Source of the DNA: a bacterium
GTDB lineage: Bacteria > Bacillota > Clostridia > Lachnospirales > Lachnospiraceae
Assembly: GCA_030524675.1 (NCBI GenBank)
Contig: JAUNGE010000002.1
Coordinates: 1-64,000 of the forward strand
Direction: 5' to 3'
Length of the DNA stretch: 64,000 nt
In this document: positions 9,035 through 17,777 of the stretch, piece by piece
Layout: each line of letters opens with the position of its first letter
Position numbering within the stretch: the stretch's first letter is position 1
The notes under the pieces: model-generated
Databases searched by the model: none
What the model saw: only the letters and a program-made list of their open reading frames with translations
What the model was told of the DNA's origin: nothing
Made by a program: the position numbers and the translations under genes

Positions 9035-10051
9035 ATGGGGAACAGGTGTGTGGAAGAGAAGGGAAATATCTGGAATAGATTGAAACAGTATTTGGGAGAA
9101 CACAGACGCAGATTTGAACATAGATTTGGATGCAACGATGCAGGAAAACATGCGGACATAAGAAAATACCGATTGAAATATGGAATCGGTATTGCAGTTA
9201 TCATACTTGTCCTGGCAGGAGCGGCAATCCATACACAGCAGAGGATTGAGAGAGAAAGGGCCGAACTTGCAGAGAGCCAGGCAGCGGAGAGAAGACGAAT
9301 TGAGGAGCAGGAGTCGGTTGCGCAGTCCATAGCGGAGTCTGTGGCAGAGTCTGTCGCTGCCCGCGAGAGCGAGAAAGCACGGATTGACGGATTGCTGGAA
9401 GGGGAGGTGCGGGAGGCATACCAGAAGTTATTTGAAGCACTTTCTGACGAGAAATATGGTGAGGCGGCGGATTGTCTGTATGCACAGGAAGATATTTTGG
9501 AATCCTTTTATGAGACTACATTGGGAGGTGAATGTTATCTGTATGATGGAGAAAGCTTGAAAAAGGAGGACAGCGGATATGGATTGCTCGTAAACCAGTC
9601 GGGAATCGCTTACCTGGGAGATTGGAAAAATGGCCTGCCGGACGGAGAGGGAACGGCCATCCGCGTTTTGGTTTTGGATGATATCCGGTATGATTTGTCG
9701 AGTGGGGGCTGGAAAGAAGGAAAGATGAATGGAGATGGTGTGACGGGATACTGTTATTATAATGGTGTGGAGGAACCGCGGATTCGGGAAATCTGGAAAA
9801 AGGGAACGTTTGAGGAAAATCTGATGAGCGGGGAGATTGCATACAGCAGCATCAATGCAGCGGGTGAGGAGATACAGTGGAAGATTTTGGCAGAAGGCGG
9901 AAAGACGGTTGTGGATGAGCGGTGGACGGCAAGCGAAGAGAATACGCAGTTTAGGCTTTCGTCAGAGACGAGCGACCTGCATGATTATGTGCTGCAGGCG
10001 GGCAGAACGGATGAAGTGATGTGGAAAAATATGGTGGAGTGGAAAAAATAA
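9035..10051 (+). CDS. Membrane-anchored MORN-like protein of unknown function
   Basis: 338 residues. A basic N-terminus is followed by one membrane helix at about 49-67. An Arg/Glu/Ser-rich coiled coil at 68-120 contains the repeated SVAESVA unit. The C-terminal extracytoplasmic part has MORN-like segments (YLGDWKNGLPDGEGTA, then GGWKEGKMNGDGVTGY). MORN repeats bind membranes or proteins, but no enzymatic role can be assigned. The start is uncertain because the Shine-Dalgarno sequence is weak. It ends convergently with the spore-protein gene, with a palindromic unit between them. Confidence 0.7.
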   Translation: MGNRCVEEKGNIWNRLKQYLGEHRRRFEHRFGCNDAGKHADIRKYRLKYGIGIAVIILVLAGAAIHTQQRIERERAELAESQAAERRRIEEQESVAQSIAESVAESVAARESEKARIDGLLEGEVREAYQKLFEALSDEKYGEAADCLYAQEDILESFYETTLGGECYLYDGESLKKEDSGYGLLVNQSGIAYLGDWKNGLPDGEGTAIRVLVLDDIRYDLSSGGWKEGKMNGDGVTGYCYYNGVEEPRIREIWKKGTFEENLMSGEIAYSSINAAGEEIQWKILAEGGKTVVDERWTASEENTQFRLSSETSDLHDYVLQAGRTDEVMWKNMVEWKK

Positions 10052-10073
10052 GCCAGTGATAAGAAAAGAATCT

Positions 10074-10112
10074 GGTATCAAAGGGGTCAAAAGATAGTTT
10101 GACCCCAACATC
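10074..10112. repeat. 39-bp palindromic unit of the GGTCAAAA MITE family
   Basis: This is the reverse complement of the first 39 bases of the 203-bp element at 52236-52438, differing only in the 6-base loop. The core is GGGGTCAAA-N6-TTTGACCCC. It sits exactly between two convergent genes and could act as a bidirectional terminator. Confidence 0.7.
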
Positions 10113-10127
10113 TATTTTAGTTCGCGT

Positions 10128-11552
10128 TTATTTTGCACCTTTTCCATTGACTTTGTGCGGCAGGCGTGTGCGGATAAAGCGCTTTTTCAGTTCCGAGAAA
10201 TGGAACGGAATCAGTGGATAGATATAACTTTTTCCGGCTATGGTTTTATTGAATATGATTGCCAGAATTGTGATAATAAAGCTGAGAATGTAGCCCCACA
10301 GATTTAGGGCGGATGTGCAGACCAGCATGAAAAGGCGCATGAATTTCAGAGCATAACCCAATTCAAAGCTTGCCTGCGAGTAGTTTGCCACGGTCACGAA
10401 TGCCATGTACAGCATGGTCTCGCTGTTAAACCAGCCAGATTTGACCGAATATTCACCCAGAACAATACCGGCGATGACAGACAGCGGTGTAGTTAGCATG
10501 TTCGGCGTGTTGATGGCAGCGAGACGCAGGCCGTCGATGGCAAATTCCAGAATCAAAAGCTGCCAGATGAGAGGAAGATTGACTTCATCTGTCAGGCGGA
10601 TGAAGGCAAAGCTCTTCGGAATCCACTCCGGATTCTGCATCAGAAGAAGCCAAGTCGGCGTGAGCAGAAGGGTGAGGATGGAAATCAACATTCTTGTCAT
10701 TCGCAGGTAGGTGCCGGTGATGGGCGGAAAATAGTAGTCGTCCGCCTCCTCAATGATGTCAAAGACGGAGGATGGCAGAATCATGGCAGCGGGAGAGGTA
10801 TCCACGAGAATGACAATATTTCCTTCCAAAAGAGAGGCCGCTGCGGTATCCGGCCGCTCCGAGAACTTGAATTTGGGGAAGGGATTGTACCATTTGTGCG
10901 GATACAGACATTCTGCCAGACTTTCTTGGTTCATGGTCAGAGCGTCCACATGCAGCTCTTGAATCTGTTTTTTTATCTTGTTCAGAAGAGCTTCATCCAC
11001 ACGTCCGTCCATGTAGGCGACAGCGATATCCGTGTGGGAACTTTCTCCTGCTGTCAAAATCTCGATTGTGAGTTTGGGGTCGCGGATGCGGCGCCGAATC
11101 AGTGCAGTGTTGAAGACGAGTGTCTCCACAAAGCCATCTCTGGAACCTCGCATTACCTTGTCTTTTTCCGGCTCGGACACGCCGCGCGACGGATAGGTGC
11201 GGCAGTCTATCATAATGGCCTTATCGTAGCCATCAATAAACAGGCAGGTGATGCCGCTCAATACCTGAATGATGATTTCGTCCTCTTGTTCTAAAAGCCC
11301 TGCTTCCCCGTAAGGGGTGTGCTGTTTGGCAAATCCATGAGCATTGTCCGGCATATCCTCTGGTTTCAGGGAGAAAAAATACTGGAGAATCCGACTCATA
11401 GTGTCGTCCTTTGCGAAACCATCCACAAAGAAGATGGCTGCCTGACGTCCTCCGACCATCATGACATGATATACCACATCAAAATTTTTGTCGGTTTGAA
11501 ATACTGTCTGAAAACGTGCCAATGTATCAGGAAAATGGCTGGAAATTGTCAT
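10128..11552 (-). CDS. spoVAF: GerA-family spore germination protein (SpoVAF-like)
   Basis: 474 residues from the second ATG, seven bases after GGAGG; the first ATG is too close. A soluble N-terminal region (1-270) precedes a C-terminal membrane part with about five helices (LISILTLLLTPTWLLLM; ITTLAIIFNKTIAG-like end). The INTPNMLTTPLSVIAGIVLGE segment is typical of the GerAA/SpoVAF A-subunit family. SpoVAF forms a complex in the spore inner membrane that helps germinant-receptor or SpoVA signalling. No spoVA or gerAB/gerAC genes are next to it, so the SpoVAF assignment over GerAA is tentative. This is the only complete minus-strand gene in the window. Confidence 0.78.
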   Translation of the reverse strand: MTISSHFPDTLARFQTVFQTDKNFDVVYHVMMVGGRQAAIFFVDGFAKDDTMSRILQYFFSLKPEDMPDNAHGFAKQHTPYGEAGLLEQEDEIIIQVLSGITCLFIDGYDKAIMIDCRTYPSRGVSEPEKDKVMRGSRDGFVETLVFNTALIRRRIRDPKLTIEILTAGESSHTDIAVAYMDGRVDEALLNKIKKQIQELHVDALTMNQESLAECLYPHKWYNPFPKFKFSERPDTAAASLLEGNIVILVDTSPAAMILPSSVFDIIEEADDYYFPPITGTYLRMTRMLISILTLLLTPTWLLLMQNPEWIPKSFAFIRLTDEVNLPLIWQLLILEFAIDGLRLAAINTPNMLTTPLSVIAGIVLGEYSVKSGWFNSETMLYMAFVTVANYSQASFELGYALKFMRLFMLVCTSALNLWGYILSFIITILAIIFNKTIAGKSYIYPLIPFHFSELKKRFIRTRLPHKVNGKGAK

Positions 11553-11795
11553 ATACATTCCTCCAAAAGTGTAGTTGATAAGGCTGCTGTTTGCAGACTG
11601 CGAAAATGGGAACAGTCACGAAACAGTAACGATTCTTTACAAGTATGTGCAAAAGGTGCAAAAATATCCGATACAAATTGGAAAAATCTCTCAAAAAAAT
11701 AAAAAGAACAGATGAGCGAATGAAGAAAATTGGAAAAAATATGGTAAAAAAATAAAAAAAAAGAGAAAAAATTGTGCAAAACAGAAATAGATTCA

Positions 11796-11824
11796 TTGAC
11801 ATAAAAAGAAAAGTGTGGTATGAT
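11796..11824 (+). promoter_or_regulatory. Strong sigma-A promoter for a small RNA
   Basis: TTGACA, 17 bp, TATGAT. The predicted start is near 11831. There is no open reading frame between this promoter and the terminators that follow. Confidence 0.8.
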
Positions 11825-11892
11825 TAGTGACGTAAGGAACACATGGGGGTGTCCTACACAAAGAGTCTGATATGGGGATGTCAGGCAAAGTG

Positions 11893-11916
11893 AAAACCTA
11901 TAGTGTGAGGTTTTTT
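11893..11916 (+). terminator. First terminator-like hairpin of the small RNA
   Basis: AAAACCT/AGGTTTT stem of 7 bp with an 8-base loop and a six-T run. Confidence 0.6.
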
Positions 11917-11927
11917 GATCGTGAATT

Positions 11928-11966
11928 GAGAGCAGCTTTCTGTGGGGGAAAAGCTGCTCTCTTGTG
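11928..11966 (+). terminator. Strong terminator of the small RNA
   Basis: 12-bp perfect stem (GAGAGCAGCTTT with AAAGCTGCTCTC) followed by TTGTGTT. Confidence 0.8.
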
Positions 11967-12066
11967 TTATGCAGAGAGCTTTTATCTGTCTTAGCTGCTT
12001 GTTCTGATTTGTCTTACGTGTTCTTCGGTTTATCTCAAATTTTCCAGATATATGGATGAAAAAAAT

Positions 12067-12104
12067 GGTATTATAGGGGTCAAAATACCTTTTGACCCCA
12101 ATTT
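12067..12104. repeat. Palindromic unit of the GGTCAAAA MITE family
   Basis: GGTATTATA followed by GGGGTCAAAA-TACC-TTTTGACCCC, a 10-bp perfect stem with a tetraloop and trailing AATTTTATTT. It is related to the units at 10074 and 52236. Placed upstream of the tcdA-like promoter, it may isolate that gene from upstream transcription. Confidence 0.65.
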
Positions 12105-12132
12105 TATTTGTACGAATCTTTTCGTAAACGGA

Positions 12133-12162
12133 TTGTTATTTTATTTATAGATGAGATATAAT
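12133..12162 (+). promoter_or_regulatory. Promoter of the TcdA-like gene
   Basis: TTGTTA, 18 bp, TATAAT. The -10 box overlaps an in-frame ATG at 12151, showing that the true start codon is downstream. Confidence 0.6.
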
Positions 12163-12213
12163 ACTATAAGAAAATCTGACAAAAAAGATTGCAAAAGAAT
12201 GGAGAAAATTGAT

Positions 12214-12960
12214 ATGAATGCATTTTCCAGAAGTGAATTGCTGCTCGGAGAGGATGGAATGAGGCGGCTGGCAGATTGCACAGTGATGGTGTTTGGAATT
12301 GGAGGTGTCGGGTCGCACTTGACGGACGCGCTCGCGCGGGGCGGGATTGGCCGATTGATACTGGTGGATGCCGATACGGTGTCTGTCACAAATATCAATC
12401 GGCAGAGTGTCGCTTTTTTGAGTACGGTGGGGCAGTATAAGACGGATATTATGAGAAAGCGCATTGCCGATATCTGTCCGGATACAGAGGTTTTGACTTA
12501 TGAGACATTTGTCCTTCCTGAAAATATTGGGAGCCTGATGGAATCCATCCCTGGCACGATTGATTATGTGGCAGATGCCATTGATACTATAAGCGCAAAA
12601 CTTGCTCTCGCCGAATACTGTACTGCGCATCGGATTCCCCTGATTTCCTGTATGGGAACCGGCAATAAACTGCATCCGGAGATGTTTGAAATCACGGATA
12701 TTTCCAATACCTCTGTGTGTCCTGTCTGCAAAGTCATGCGCCGTGAGTTGAAAAAGCGGGGAATTTCTCGCCTGCAGGTCCTGTATTCCAAAGAACCTCC
12801 TATGACACCTCTTTCAGGGGAAGAATTCCGAAATCCGGAATCCAAGCATCGCCGTCCGGTTCCAGGAAGCGTTTCCTTTGTTCCGCCGGTTGCTGGTCTT
12901 TTCATTGCAGGAGAAATTCTGCGCACGCTGTGTGCACACACTGATTTGACACAAAAATAA
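12214..12960 (+). CDS. tcdA: tRNA threonylcarbamoyladenosine dehydratase (TcdA/CsdL-like)
   Basis: 248 residues. The ATG seven bases after GGAGAA is chosen, because ATGs at 12151 and 12199 overlap the promoter -10 or the Shine-Dalgarno sequence. This is a ThiF/E1-like Rossmann ATPase: VFGIGGVGSH nucleotide loop near residue 29, LVDADTVSVTNINRQ, and the SVCPVCKV cysteine pair near residue 169. Family members use ATP to cyclise t6A at position 37 of ANN-decoding tRNAs. The length agrees with TcdA. A few ThiF-like proteins of this size have other sulfur-transfer roles, so a moderate reservation remains. Confidence 0.85.
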   Translation: MNAFSRSELLLGEDGMRRLADCTVMVFGIGGVGSHLTDALARGGIGRLILVDADTVSVTNINRQSVAFLSTVGQYKTDIMRKRIADICPDTEVLTYETFVLPENIGSLMESIPGTIDYVADAIDTISAKLALAEYCTAHRIPLISCMGTGNKLHPEMFEITDISNTSVCPVCKVMRRELKKRGISRLQVLYSKEPPMTPLSGEEFRNPESKHRRPVPGSVSFVPPVAGLFIAGEILRTLCAHTDLTQK

Positions 12961-12968
12961 CACAGGGC

Positions 12969-12998
12969 TTGTCTGTTTTTGTAAATATGTTGTATACT
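12969..12998 (+). promoter_or_regulatory. Promoter and short hairpin leader of MATE gene 1
   Basis: TTGTCT, 18 bp, TATACT. The leader (about 13005-13073) can fold GGTTGGAAC against GTTCTACC. No known riboswitch consensus was recognised. Confidence 0.5.
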
Positions 12999-13073
12999 AT
13001 AAAGACATACGGTTGGAACAAATGGTGTTCTACCTCATGATACTACGAATGACCAGAAAGGAAGTGGAGAACA

Positions 13074-14462
13074 ATGGCGCATGGAACGAAAAGCAGCGCT
13101 ATGATGACAGAAGGGGTGATCTGGAAACAACTGATTCTTTTTTCCATTCCGCTTTTGATTGGAAATCTGTTTCAGCAGCTCTACAATACGGTGGACTCGA
13201 TTGTGGTGGGAAATTTTATTGGAAGCGAAGCGCTGGCAGCAGTTGGTTCGAGTAACTCTCTGATTAATCTGATTATAGGCATGTTTATCGGAATCGCAAC
13301 AGGAGCCGGTGTGGTGATTTCCCAGTATTACGGTGCGCGGGACAATGAAAATATGGAGAAAGCAGTACATACTTCGATTATGTTGAGTATAATTGGAGGT
13401 GGATTTCTGATTCTTTTAGGAATCGGCGCATCTCCAGTGATTCTGCGTTGGATGAAAACACCGGCAGAAGTTCTGCCAAATTCTGTGTTGTATCTTAGAG
13501 TATATTTTGGAGGCTCCCTGTTTAATCTAGTATATAATATGTGTGCCGGAATTTTGAGAGCAGTGGGAGATTCCAAAAGGCCATTATATTATCTTTGCAT
13601 CTCGTCCATGGTCAATATTGTGCTGGACTTGCTGTTCGTAGTCGCTTTTCATATGGGAATTGCCGGTGTGGGATATGCGACAGTGATTGCACAGGCAGTA
13701 TCGGCAGTTCTGGCGCTGGGAGCACTTTCCAGATCGTATGACAGCTATCACTTGGATTTTAGAAGGCTCCGGATTGATGTCAGTCTGATGAAACAGATTT
13801 TGGCAATGGGAATTCCGAGTGGCGTGCAGGGGTCTATCATCTCACTTTCCAATGTCATTGTACAGTCAAATATCAACAGTTATGGTGCAGTTGCCATGGC
13901 AGGCTATGGCGCGTACACAAAAGTAGATGGATTTGCCATGCTTCCACAGCAGACATTCTGCATGGCGGCGACCACATTTACCGGACAGAATGTGGGAGCG
14001 AAGAAGCCGGACCGTGTGAAAAAGAGTATTTTCTGGGGATTGTTTATCTGTGGTACCTACACGATTGTCATGTCCGCATTTTTGTATTTGTATTCAGGAA
14101 ATATTCTTCGGATTTTCTCATCGGATACAGAGGTTATTCGATATGGCCAGCTGGTTATGGGAATGATGCTTCCGTTCTATCTGCTTTTGACCGTGCATCA
14201 GATTTTGATGGGAACCATGCGCGGCGCCGGAAAATCCATGGTGACAATGATGATTTCTGTGGGAAATATGTGTGTGCTGCGTATGATTTATATCAATCTG
14301 CTTGTGCCATTTTTCCCAAGTTTTGAGGCAGTTATGTGGTGCTATCCGATTACTTGGTTCAGCACAGCATTGATGGATGTTTTGTATATATGGAAGGCAA
14401 ACTGGCTGCCGAAAGAGCAGGCAGAGGAAGAGACAGAGCTGAAAGCAGAACCGCAAGAATGA
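13074..14462 (+). CDS. MATE family efflux transporter
   Basis: 462 residues with twelve predicted membrane helices in two six-helix halves. The family hallmark (FSIPLLIGNLFQQLYNTVDSIVVG near residue 25) opens the first half, and the IPSGVQGSIISLSNVIVQ segment opens the second. These proteins export cationic drugs or metabolites by Na+ or H+ antiport in the cytoplasmic membrane. The start is fixed by GTGGAGAACA just before the ATG. It has its own promoter and no adjacent regulator. A second MATE gene of different sequence lies at 59869. Confidence 0.92.
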   Translation: MAHGTKSSAMMTEGVIWKQLILFSIPLLIGNLFQQLYNTVDSIVVGNFIGSEALAAVGSSNSLINLIIGMFIGIATGAGVVISQYYGARDNENMEKAVHTSIMLSIIGGGFLILLGIGASPVILRWMKTPAEVLPNSVLYLRVYFGGSLFNLVYNMCAGILRAVGDSKRPLYYLCISSMVNIVLDLLFVVAFHMGIAGVGYATVIAQAVSAVLALGALSRSYDSYHLDFRRLRIDVSLMKQILAMGIPSGVQGSIISLSNVIVQSNINSYGAVAMAGYGAYTKVDGFAMLPQQTFCMAATTFTGQNVGAKKPDRVKKSIFWGLFICGTYTIVMSAFLYLYSGNILRIFSSDTEVIRYGQLVMGMMLPFYLLLTVHQILMGTMRGAGKSMVTMMISVGNMCVLRMIYINLLVPFFPSFEAVMWCYPITWFSTALMDVLYIWKANWLPKEQAEEETELKAEPQE

Positions 14463-14573
14463 CTGCAATAATGGCTACAGTAATCACTATAAGACATCAC
14501 AGAAACAGCAAACACAATAGAGAAGAAATATAAAAAGAAGCACATGAGAATGTGGCAGGTGGAGGAATGTAGT

Positions 14574-16493
14574 ATGGAGCAGGGATTTATACGTGTGGCG
14601 GCAGCGACGCCGAAGATTAAGGTTGCAGATCCGGTGTACAACCGCGGTCAGTTGGAGTGCATGATTGATGAAGCATGGAAGAAACAGGCAAAGATTTTGG
14701 TATTTCCGGAACTTTGTATGACGGGGTATACCTGTGGAGACTTGTTTTTGCAGAATACGCTTCTGAGAAAGACGAAGGAAGAATTTGCGAAGCTGGTGGA
14801 GAGCACGAAGGGAAAAGATATTCTGGTGTTTGTGGGGCTGCCGTGGGAGAGAGGGCAGAAGCTTTACAATGTGGCTGCTGCTGTCTGCAATGGCAGACTT
14901 CTGGGATTGGTTCCAAAAGAAAATATTCCAAACTATTCCGAGTTTTATGAGCTGCGCCATTTCCAGGAGGGAAATAAGGAGCCGCAGATGGTTTCCTGGA
15001 TGGATGGCAGCGTCTGGATGGGAACGGACCTGCTGTTTACTTGCCGCACCATGCCAGGACTGTGTGTGGGAGCAGAAATCTGCGAGGATGTCTGGGTGAT
15101 GGAGCCGCCGAGCATCCGTCACGCAAAAGCGGGAGCGACTGTCATTGCAAACTGTTCTGCGAGCAGCGAGACAACAGGGAAGAGCGCTTATAGAAGAGAT
15201 TTGATTTTGGGACAGTCTGCGAGATTGGTGTGTGGATATATCTATGCCAATGCAGGAGAGGGCGAGTCAACACAGGATTTGGTGTTTGGCGGCCAGAACC
15301 TGATTGGAGAGGATGGAACCTGCCTGGCGGAATCTGATAGATTCCACACAGGCATCATCTACGCAGATATGGATTTGGACAGAATCGAGAGCGACAGACG
15401 GCGCATGAATACGTTTCGTGAAACCACAGAAAACAATCTGCATGTGGAAGTAGAGTTTGATTTAAAGGTAGAACCGCTGGAACTGAGCAGAAGAGTGGAT
15501 GCGGCTCCATTTGTTCCGCAGAACAAGGCAGAGCGCGAGCTTCGCTGTGAGGAAATTTTTTCCATTCAGGCCATGGGTTTGAAGAAGCGCCTGGAACATA
15601 TCGGCTGCACACAGGCAGTGCTGGGTATTTCCGGTGGCCTGGATTCTACGCTGGCACTTCTGGTAACGGCACGTGCATGCGACTTGCTGGGCATTGAGAG
15701 AAAAAACATTACAGCTGTGACAATGCCATGCTTTGGAACCACAGATAGAACCTACCAGAATGCGTGCCTTCTCACAAAAGTTCTGGGGGCTACTTTGAAG
15801 GAAGTGGATATCAAAAAGTCTGTGACGGCGCATTTTGAGGATATTGGGCAGGATATGAGCTGCCATGATGTCACTTATGAGAACGGACAGGCGCGTGAGA
15901 GAACGCAGGTACTGATGGATATTGCAAACCAGAAAAACGGAATTGTGGTGGGAACTGGCGACATGTCAGAGCTGGCGCTCGGCTGGGCGACTTACAATGG
16001 AGACCATATGTCCATGTACGGAGTCAATGCAGGTGTTCCAAAGACCTTGGTGCGCTATCTGGTGCGCTATTATGCGGACCAGGCAGAGGATGAGACATTG
16101 CGCAAGGTTCTGCTGGATGTGCTGGATACGCCGGTGAGTCCGGAACTTCTGCCGCCGAAGGACGGTGAGATTGCGCAGAAAACCGAGGATTTGGTGGGAC
16201 CTTATGAACTGCATGATTTTTATCTGTACTACATCTTGCGTTTTGGGTATTGTCCGGAAAAAATTTATCGCTTGGCGGTAAAGGCGTTTGACGGTGTGTA
16301 TGGGAAGGAGACCATCCTGAAATGGCTGAAAGTATTCTACCGCAGATTTTTCAGCCAGCATTTCAAGCGTTCCTGTCTGCCGGATGGCCCGAAAGTCGGA
16401 ACTGTGGGAATTTCCCCAAGAGGCGATTTGAGAATGCCGAGCGATGCGTGCAGAGATATCTGGCTACGGGCGCTGGAGGAGATGGAAATATAA
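14574..16493 (+). CDS. nadE: Glutamine-dependent NAD+ synthetase
   Basis: 639 residues from the ATG eight bases after GGAGG (an ATG 30 bases upstream lacks a site). The N-terminal nitrilase-type glutaminase domain (1-300) has the triad Glu in LVFPELCMTG, Lys in VPKENIPNYSEFYE and Cys in AEICEDVW. The C-terminal ATP pyrophosphatase domain (about 330-639) has LGISGGLDST. It converts deamido-NAD, ATP and glutamine to NAD+, the last step of NAD synthesis, with an ammonia channel between domains. The full length matches the two-domain family. Confidence 0.96.
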   Translation: MEQGFIRVAAATPKIKVADPVYNRGQLECMIDEAWKKQAKILVFPELCMTGYTCGDLFLQNTLLRKTKEEFAKLVESTKGKDILVFVGLPWERGQKLYNVAAAVCNGRLLGLVPKENIPNYSEFYELRHFQEGNKEPQMVSWMDGSVWMGTDLLFTCRTMPGLCVGAEICEDVWVMEPPSIRHAKAGATVIANCSASSETTGKSAYRRDLILGQSARLVCGYIYANAGEGESTQDLVFGGQNLIGEDGTCLAESDRFHTGIIYADMDLDRIESDRRRMNTFRETTENNLHVEVEFDLKVEPLELSRRVDAAPFVPQNKAERELRCEEIFSIQAMGLKKRLEHIGCTQAVLGISGGLDSTLALLVTARACDLLGIERKNITAVTMPCFGTTDRTYQNACLLTKVLGATLKEVDIKKSVTAHFEDIGQDMSCHDVTYENGQARERTQVLMDIANQKNGIVVGTGDMSELALGWATYNGDHMSMYGVNAGVPKTLVRYLVRYYADQAEDETLRKVLLDVLDTPVSPELLPPKDGEIAQKTEDLVGPYELHDFYLYYILRFGYCPEKIYRLAVKAFDGVYGKETILKWLKVFYRRFFSQHFKRSCLPDGPKVGTVGISPRGDLRMPSDACRDIWLRALEEMEI

Positions 16494-16622
16494 GGATGAC
16501 GATAAACAAGGACGATGGCGCCATGCAGCAGGTATGGTACATCATGGTCATGTCAGGGATAAAAAAGTCACATTTTACAGGAAATATGGATATATATGAT
16601 AACAGAAGGAGCAGAAGCAGGG

Positions 16623-17414
16623 ATGATTAGCAGCACAGCAAACGCGCAGGTGAAAGATGTGGTGGCTCTCAGAAAGAAGCCGAAGGTCCGTCGGGAAAAG
16701 GGTTTGTTTTTGGTGGAAGGAAAGAAAATGTTTGAGGAAGTGCCAAGGGAGCGTCTGGTGAAGACGTTTGTCTCAGAGAGTTTCCTGAAAACGCCGGAAA
16801 ATAGGGAGCTGCTGGGGCAGATTCGGTATGAAACGGTATCTGATGCTGTCTTTTCGTATATGGCAGATACGCAGACGCCGCAGGGAATTCTGGCTGAGGT
16901 GAAACAGATGGAGTGGACGCTCGCAGATTTGTTCCGAGCAGAAGCGCCTCGCCTGGTGATTCTGGAGACATTGCAGGACCCTGGAAATCTGGGAACGATT
17001 CTTCGCGCTGCAGAAGGTGCAGGAATTTCTGGTATATTAATGAACATGGACACTGTGGATATTTACAGCCCGAAGGTCATTCGTTCCACGATGGGGGCGA
17101 TTTACCGGATTCCGTTTTTCTATGCGCCGGATTTTAGAGAGGCACTGCAGACGGTGAAGCGGCGGGGAGTCCGCCTGTACGCAGCGCACTTGGCAGCGGA
17201 GCGTTGTTATGAGGAGGAAGATTATACAAAGGCGAGCGGGTTTCTGATTGGCAATGAGGGAAATGGATTGACGGATGCGACGGCAGTGCTGGCGGATGCC
17301 TATATCAAAATTCCGATGGAAGGAAAGGTAGAATCTCTCAATGCGGCGGTGGCGGCTTCCGTGCTGATGTTTGAGGCGGCACGGCAGCGTCGGCAGAAGA
17401 AAAAACAGAAATAA
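16623..17414 (+). CDS. SpoU/TrmH-family RNA 2'-O-methyltransferase
   Basis: 263 residues. An N-terminal RNA-binding domain (ISSTANAQVKDVVALRKKPKVRREKGLFLVEG) precedes a knotted SPOUT methyltransferase domain. That domain carries the three SpoU motifs: LQDPGNLGTILRAAEGAG, IYSPKVIRSTMGAIYRIPFF, and LIGNEGNGL through KIPMEGKVESLNAAVA. It methylates a ribose in 23S rRNA or tRNA using S-adenosylmethionine; the modified site cannot be told from sequence. I prefer the ATG at 16623 because the alignment of the first conserved residues starts there, although an in-frame ATG lies 27 bases upstream. Confidence 0.92.
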   Translation: MISSTANAQVKDVVALRKKPKVRREKGLFLVEGKKMFEEVPRERLVKTFVSESFLKTPENRELLGQIRYETVSDAVFSYMADTQTPQGILAEVKQMEWTLADLFRAEAPRLVILETLQDPGNLGTILRAAEGAGISGILMNMDTVDIYSPKVIRSTMGAIYRIPFFYAPDFREALQTVKRRGVRLYAAHLAAERCYEEEDYTKASGFLIGNEGNGLTDATAVLADAYIKIPMEGKVESLNAAVAASVLMFEAARQRRQKKKQK

Positions 17415-17777
17415 ATATGTGCCATAAAAACAGGTATACTATGTGATATACATATATGATGAATAAGTAGCCATTTTTCAAAGAAAAATGAGCGAATTAT
17501 GAATGTTTTTAGGATTGTCCATACACAGAGCAATAATGTTTATACAATTTATAAAAATTTTCTATGTTTTACAGATTTCTTACAAATTGTTAAGAAAGAT
17601 AGATGTTGTAAATTGACGAAGAATGACGTATGATAGATGTAATTTAAGAAACTTAAGAAGTTTAAAATTTCGTCGCATTCTGTGAAATTACCGAGCGAAG
17701 ATGGAAACAAGAATGTTGGAGTGTTCTTGCTGGAAGGCAGATGTCGGGTTGAACAGAAAAAGAAGGGAGGAGGATAT
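17415..17777. other. Intergenic region: MITE fragment, promoter and leader of the NfeD gene
   Basis: No gene is seen. Contents in order are the inverted MITE fragment (17458-17519), an AT-rich stretch, and a promoter (TTGTAA at 17606, 17 bp, TATGAT at 17629). A leader of about 135 nt without obvious known riboswitch follows, then AGGGAGGAGG before the NfeD start. Confidence 0.55.
17458..17519 (-). repeat. Inverted fragment of the GGTCAAAA MITE family
   Basis: About 62 bases match the reverse complement of the middle of the element at 52236-52438 (around 52302-52360), with one substitution and one single-base gap. The terminal repeats are missing, so this is a remnant. Confidence 0.7.

Larger units (their letters stand above)
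11831..11968 (+). ncRNA. Candidate structured small RNA with paired UGGGG-loop hairpins
   Basis: About 138 nt from a near-consensus promoter to a strong terminator. Two hairpins come first. One is GGAACAC...GTGTCC at 11836-11854. The other is CTGATAT-GGGG-ATGTCAG at 11867-11884. Both present AUGGGG in or next to the loop and are separated by 12 nt. Then come a small hairpin with six Ts (11893-11916) and a strong terminator (11928-11966) whose loop again holds GGGGG. The layout fits either a trans-acting sRNA or a tandem-hairpin riboswitch with attenuator. I cannot match it to a known family. The next coding gene starts 245 bases beyond the end, behind its own promoter. Confidence 0.55.

Noticed and set aside
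11831-11968. Guanidine-II or CsrA-type tandem-hairpin RNA
   Set aside because: The loops show AUGGGG, not ACGR or ANGGA, and the next gene is not a guanidine-type transporter or enzyme; left as an unassigned RNA.
12995-13073. Purine or guanidine riboswitch before MATE gene 1
   Set aside because: A GTTCTACC segment is suggestive, but the three-way junction and loop sequences needed for either class are absent.
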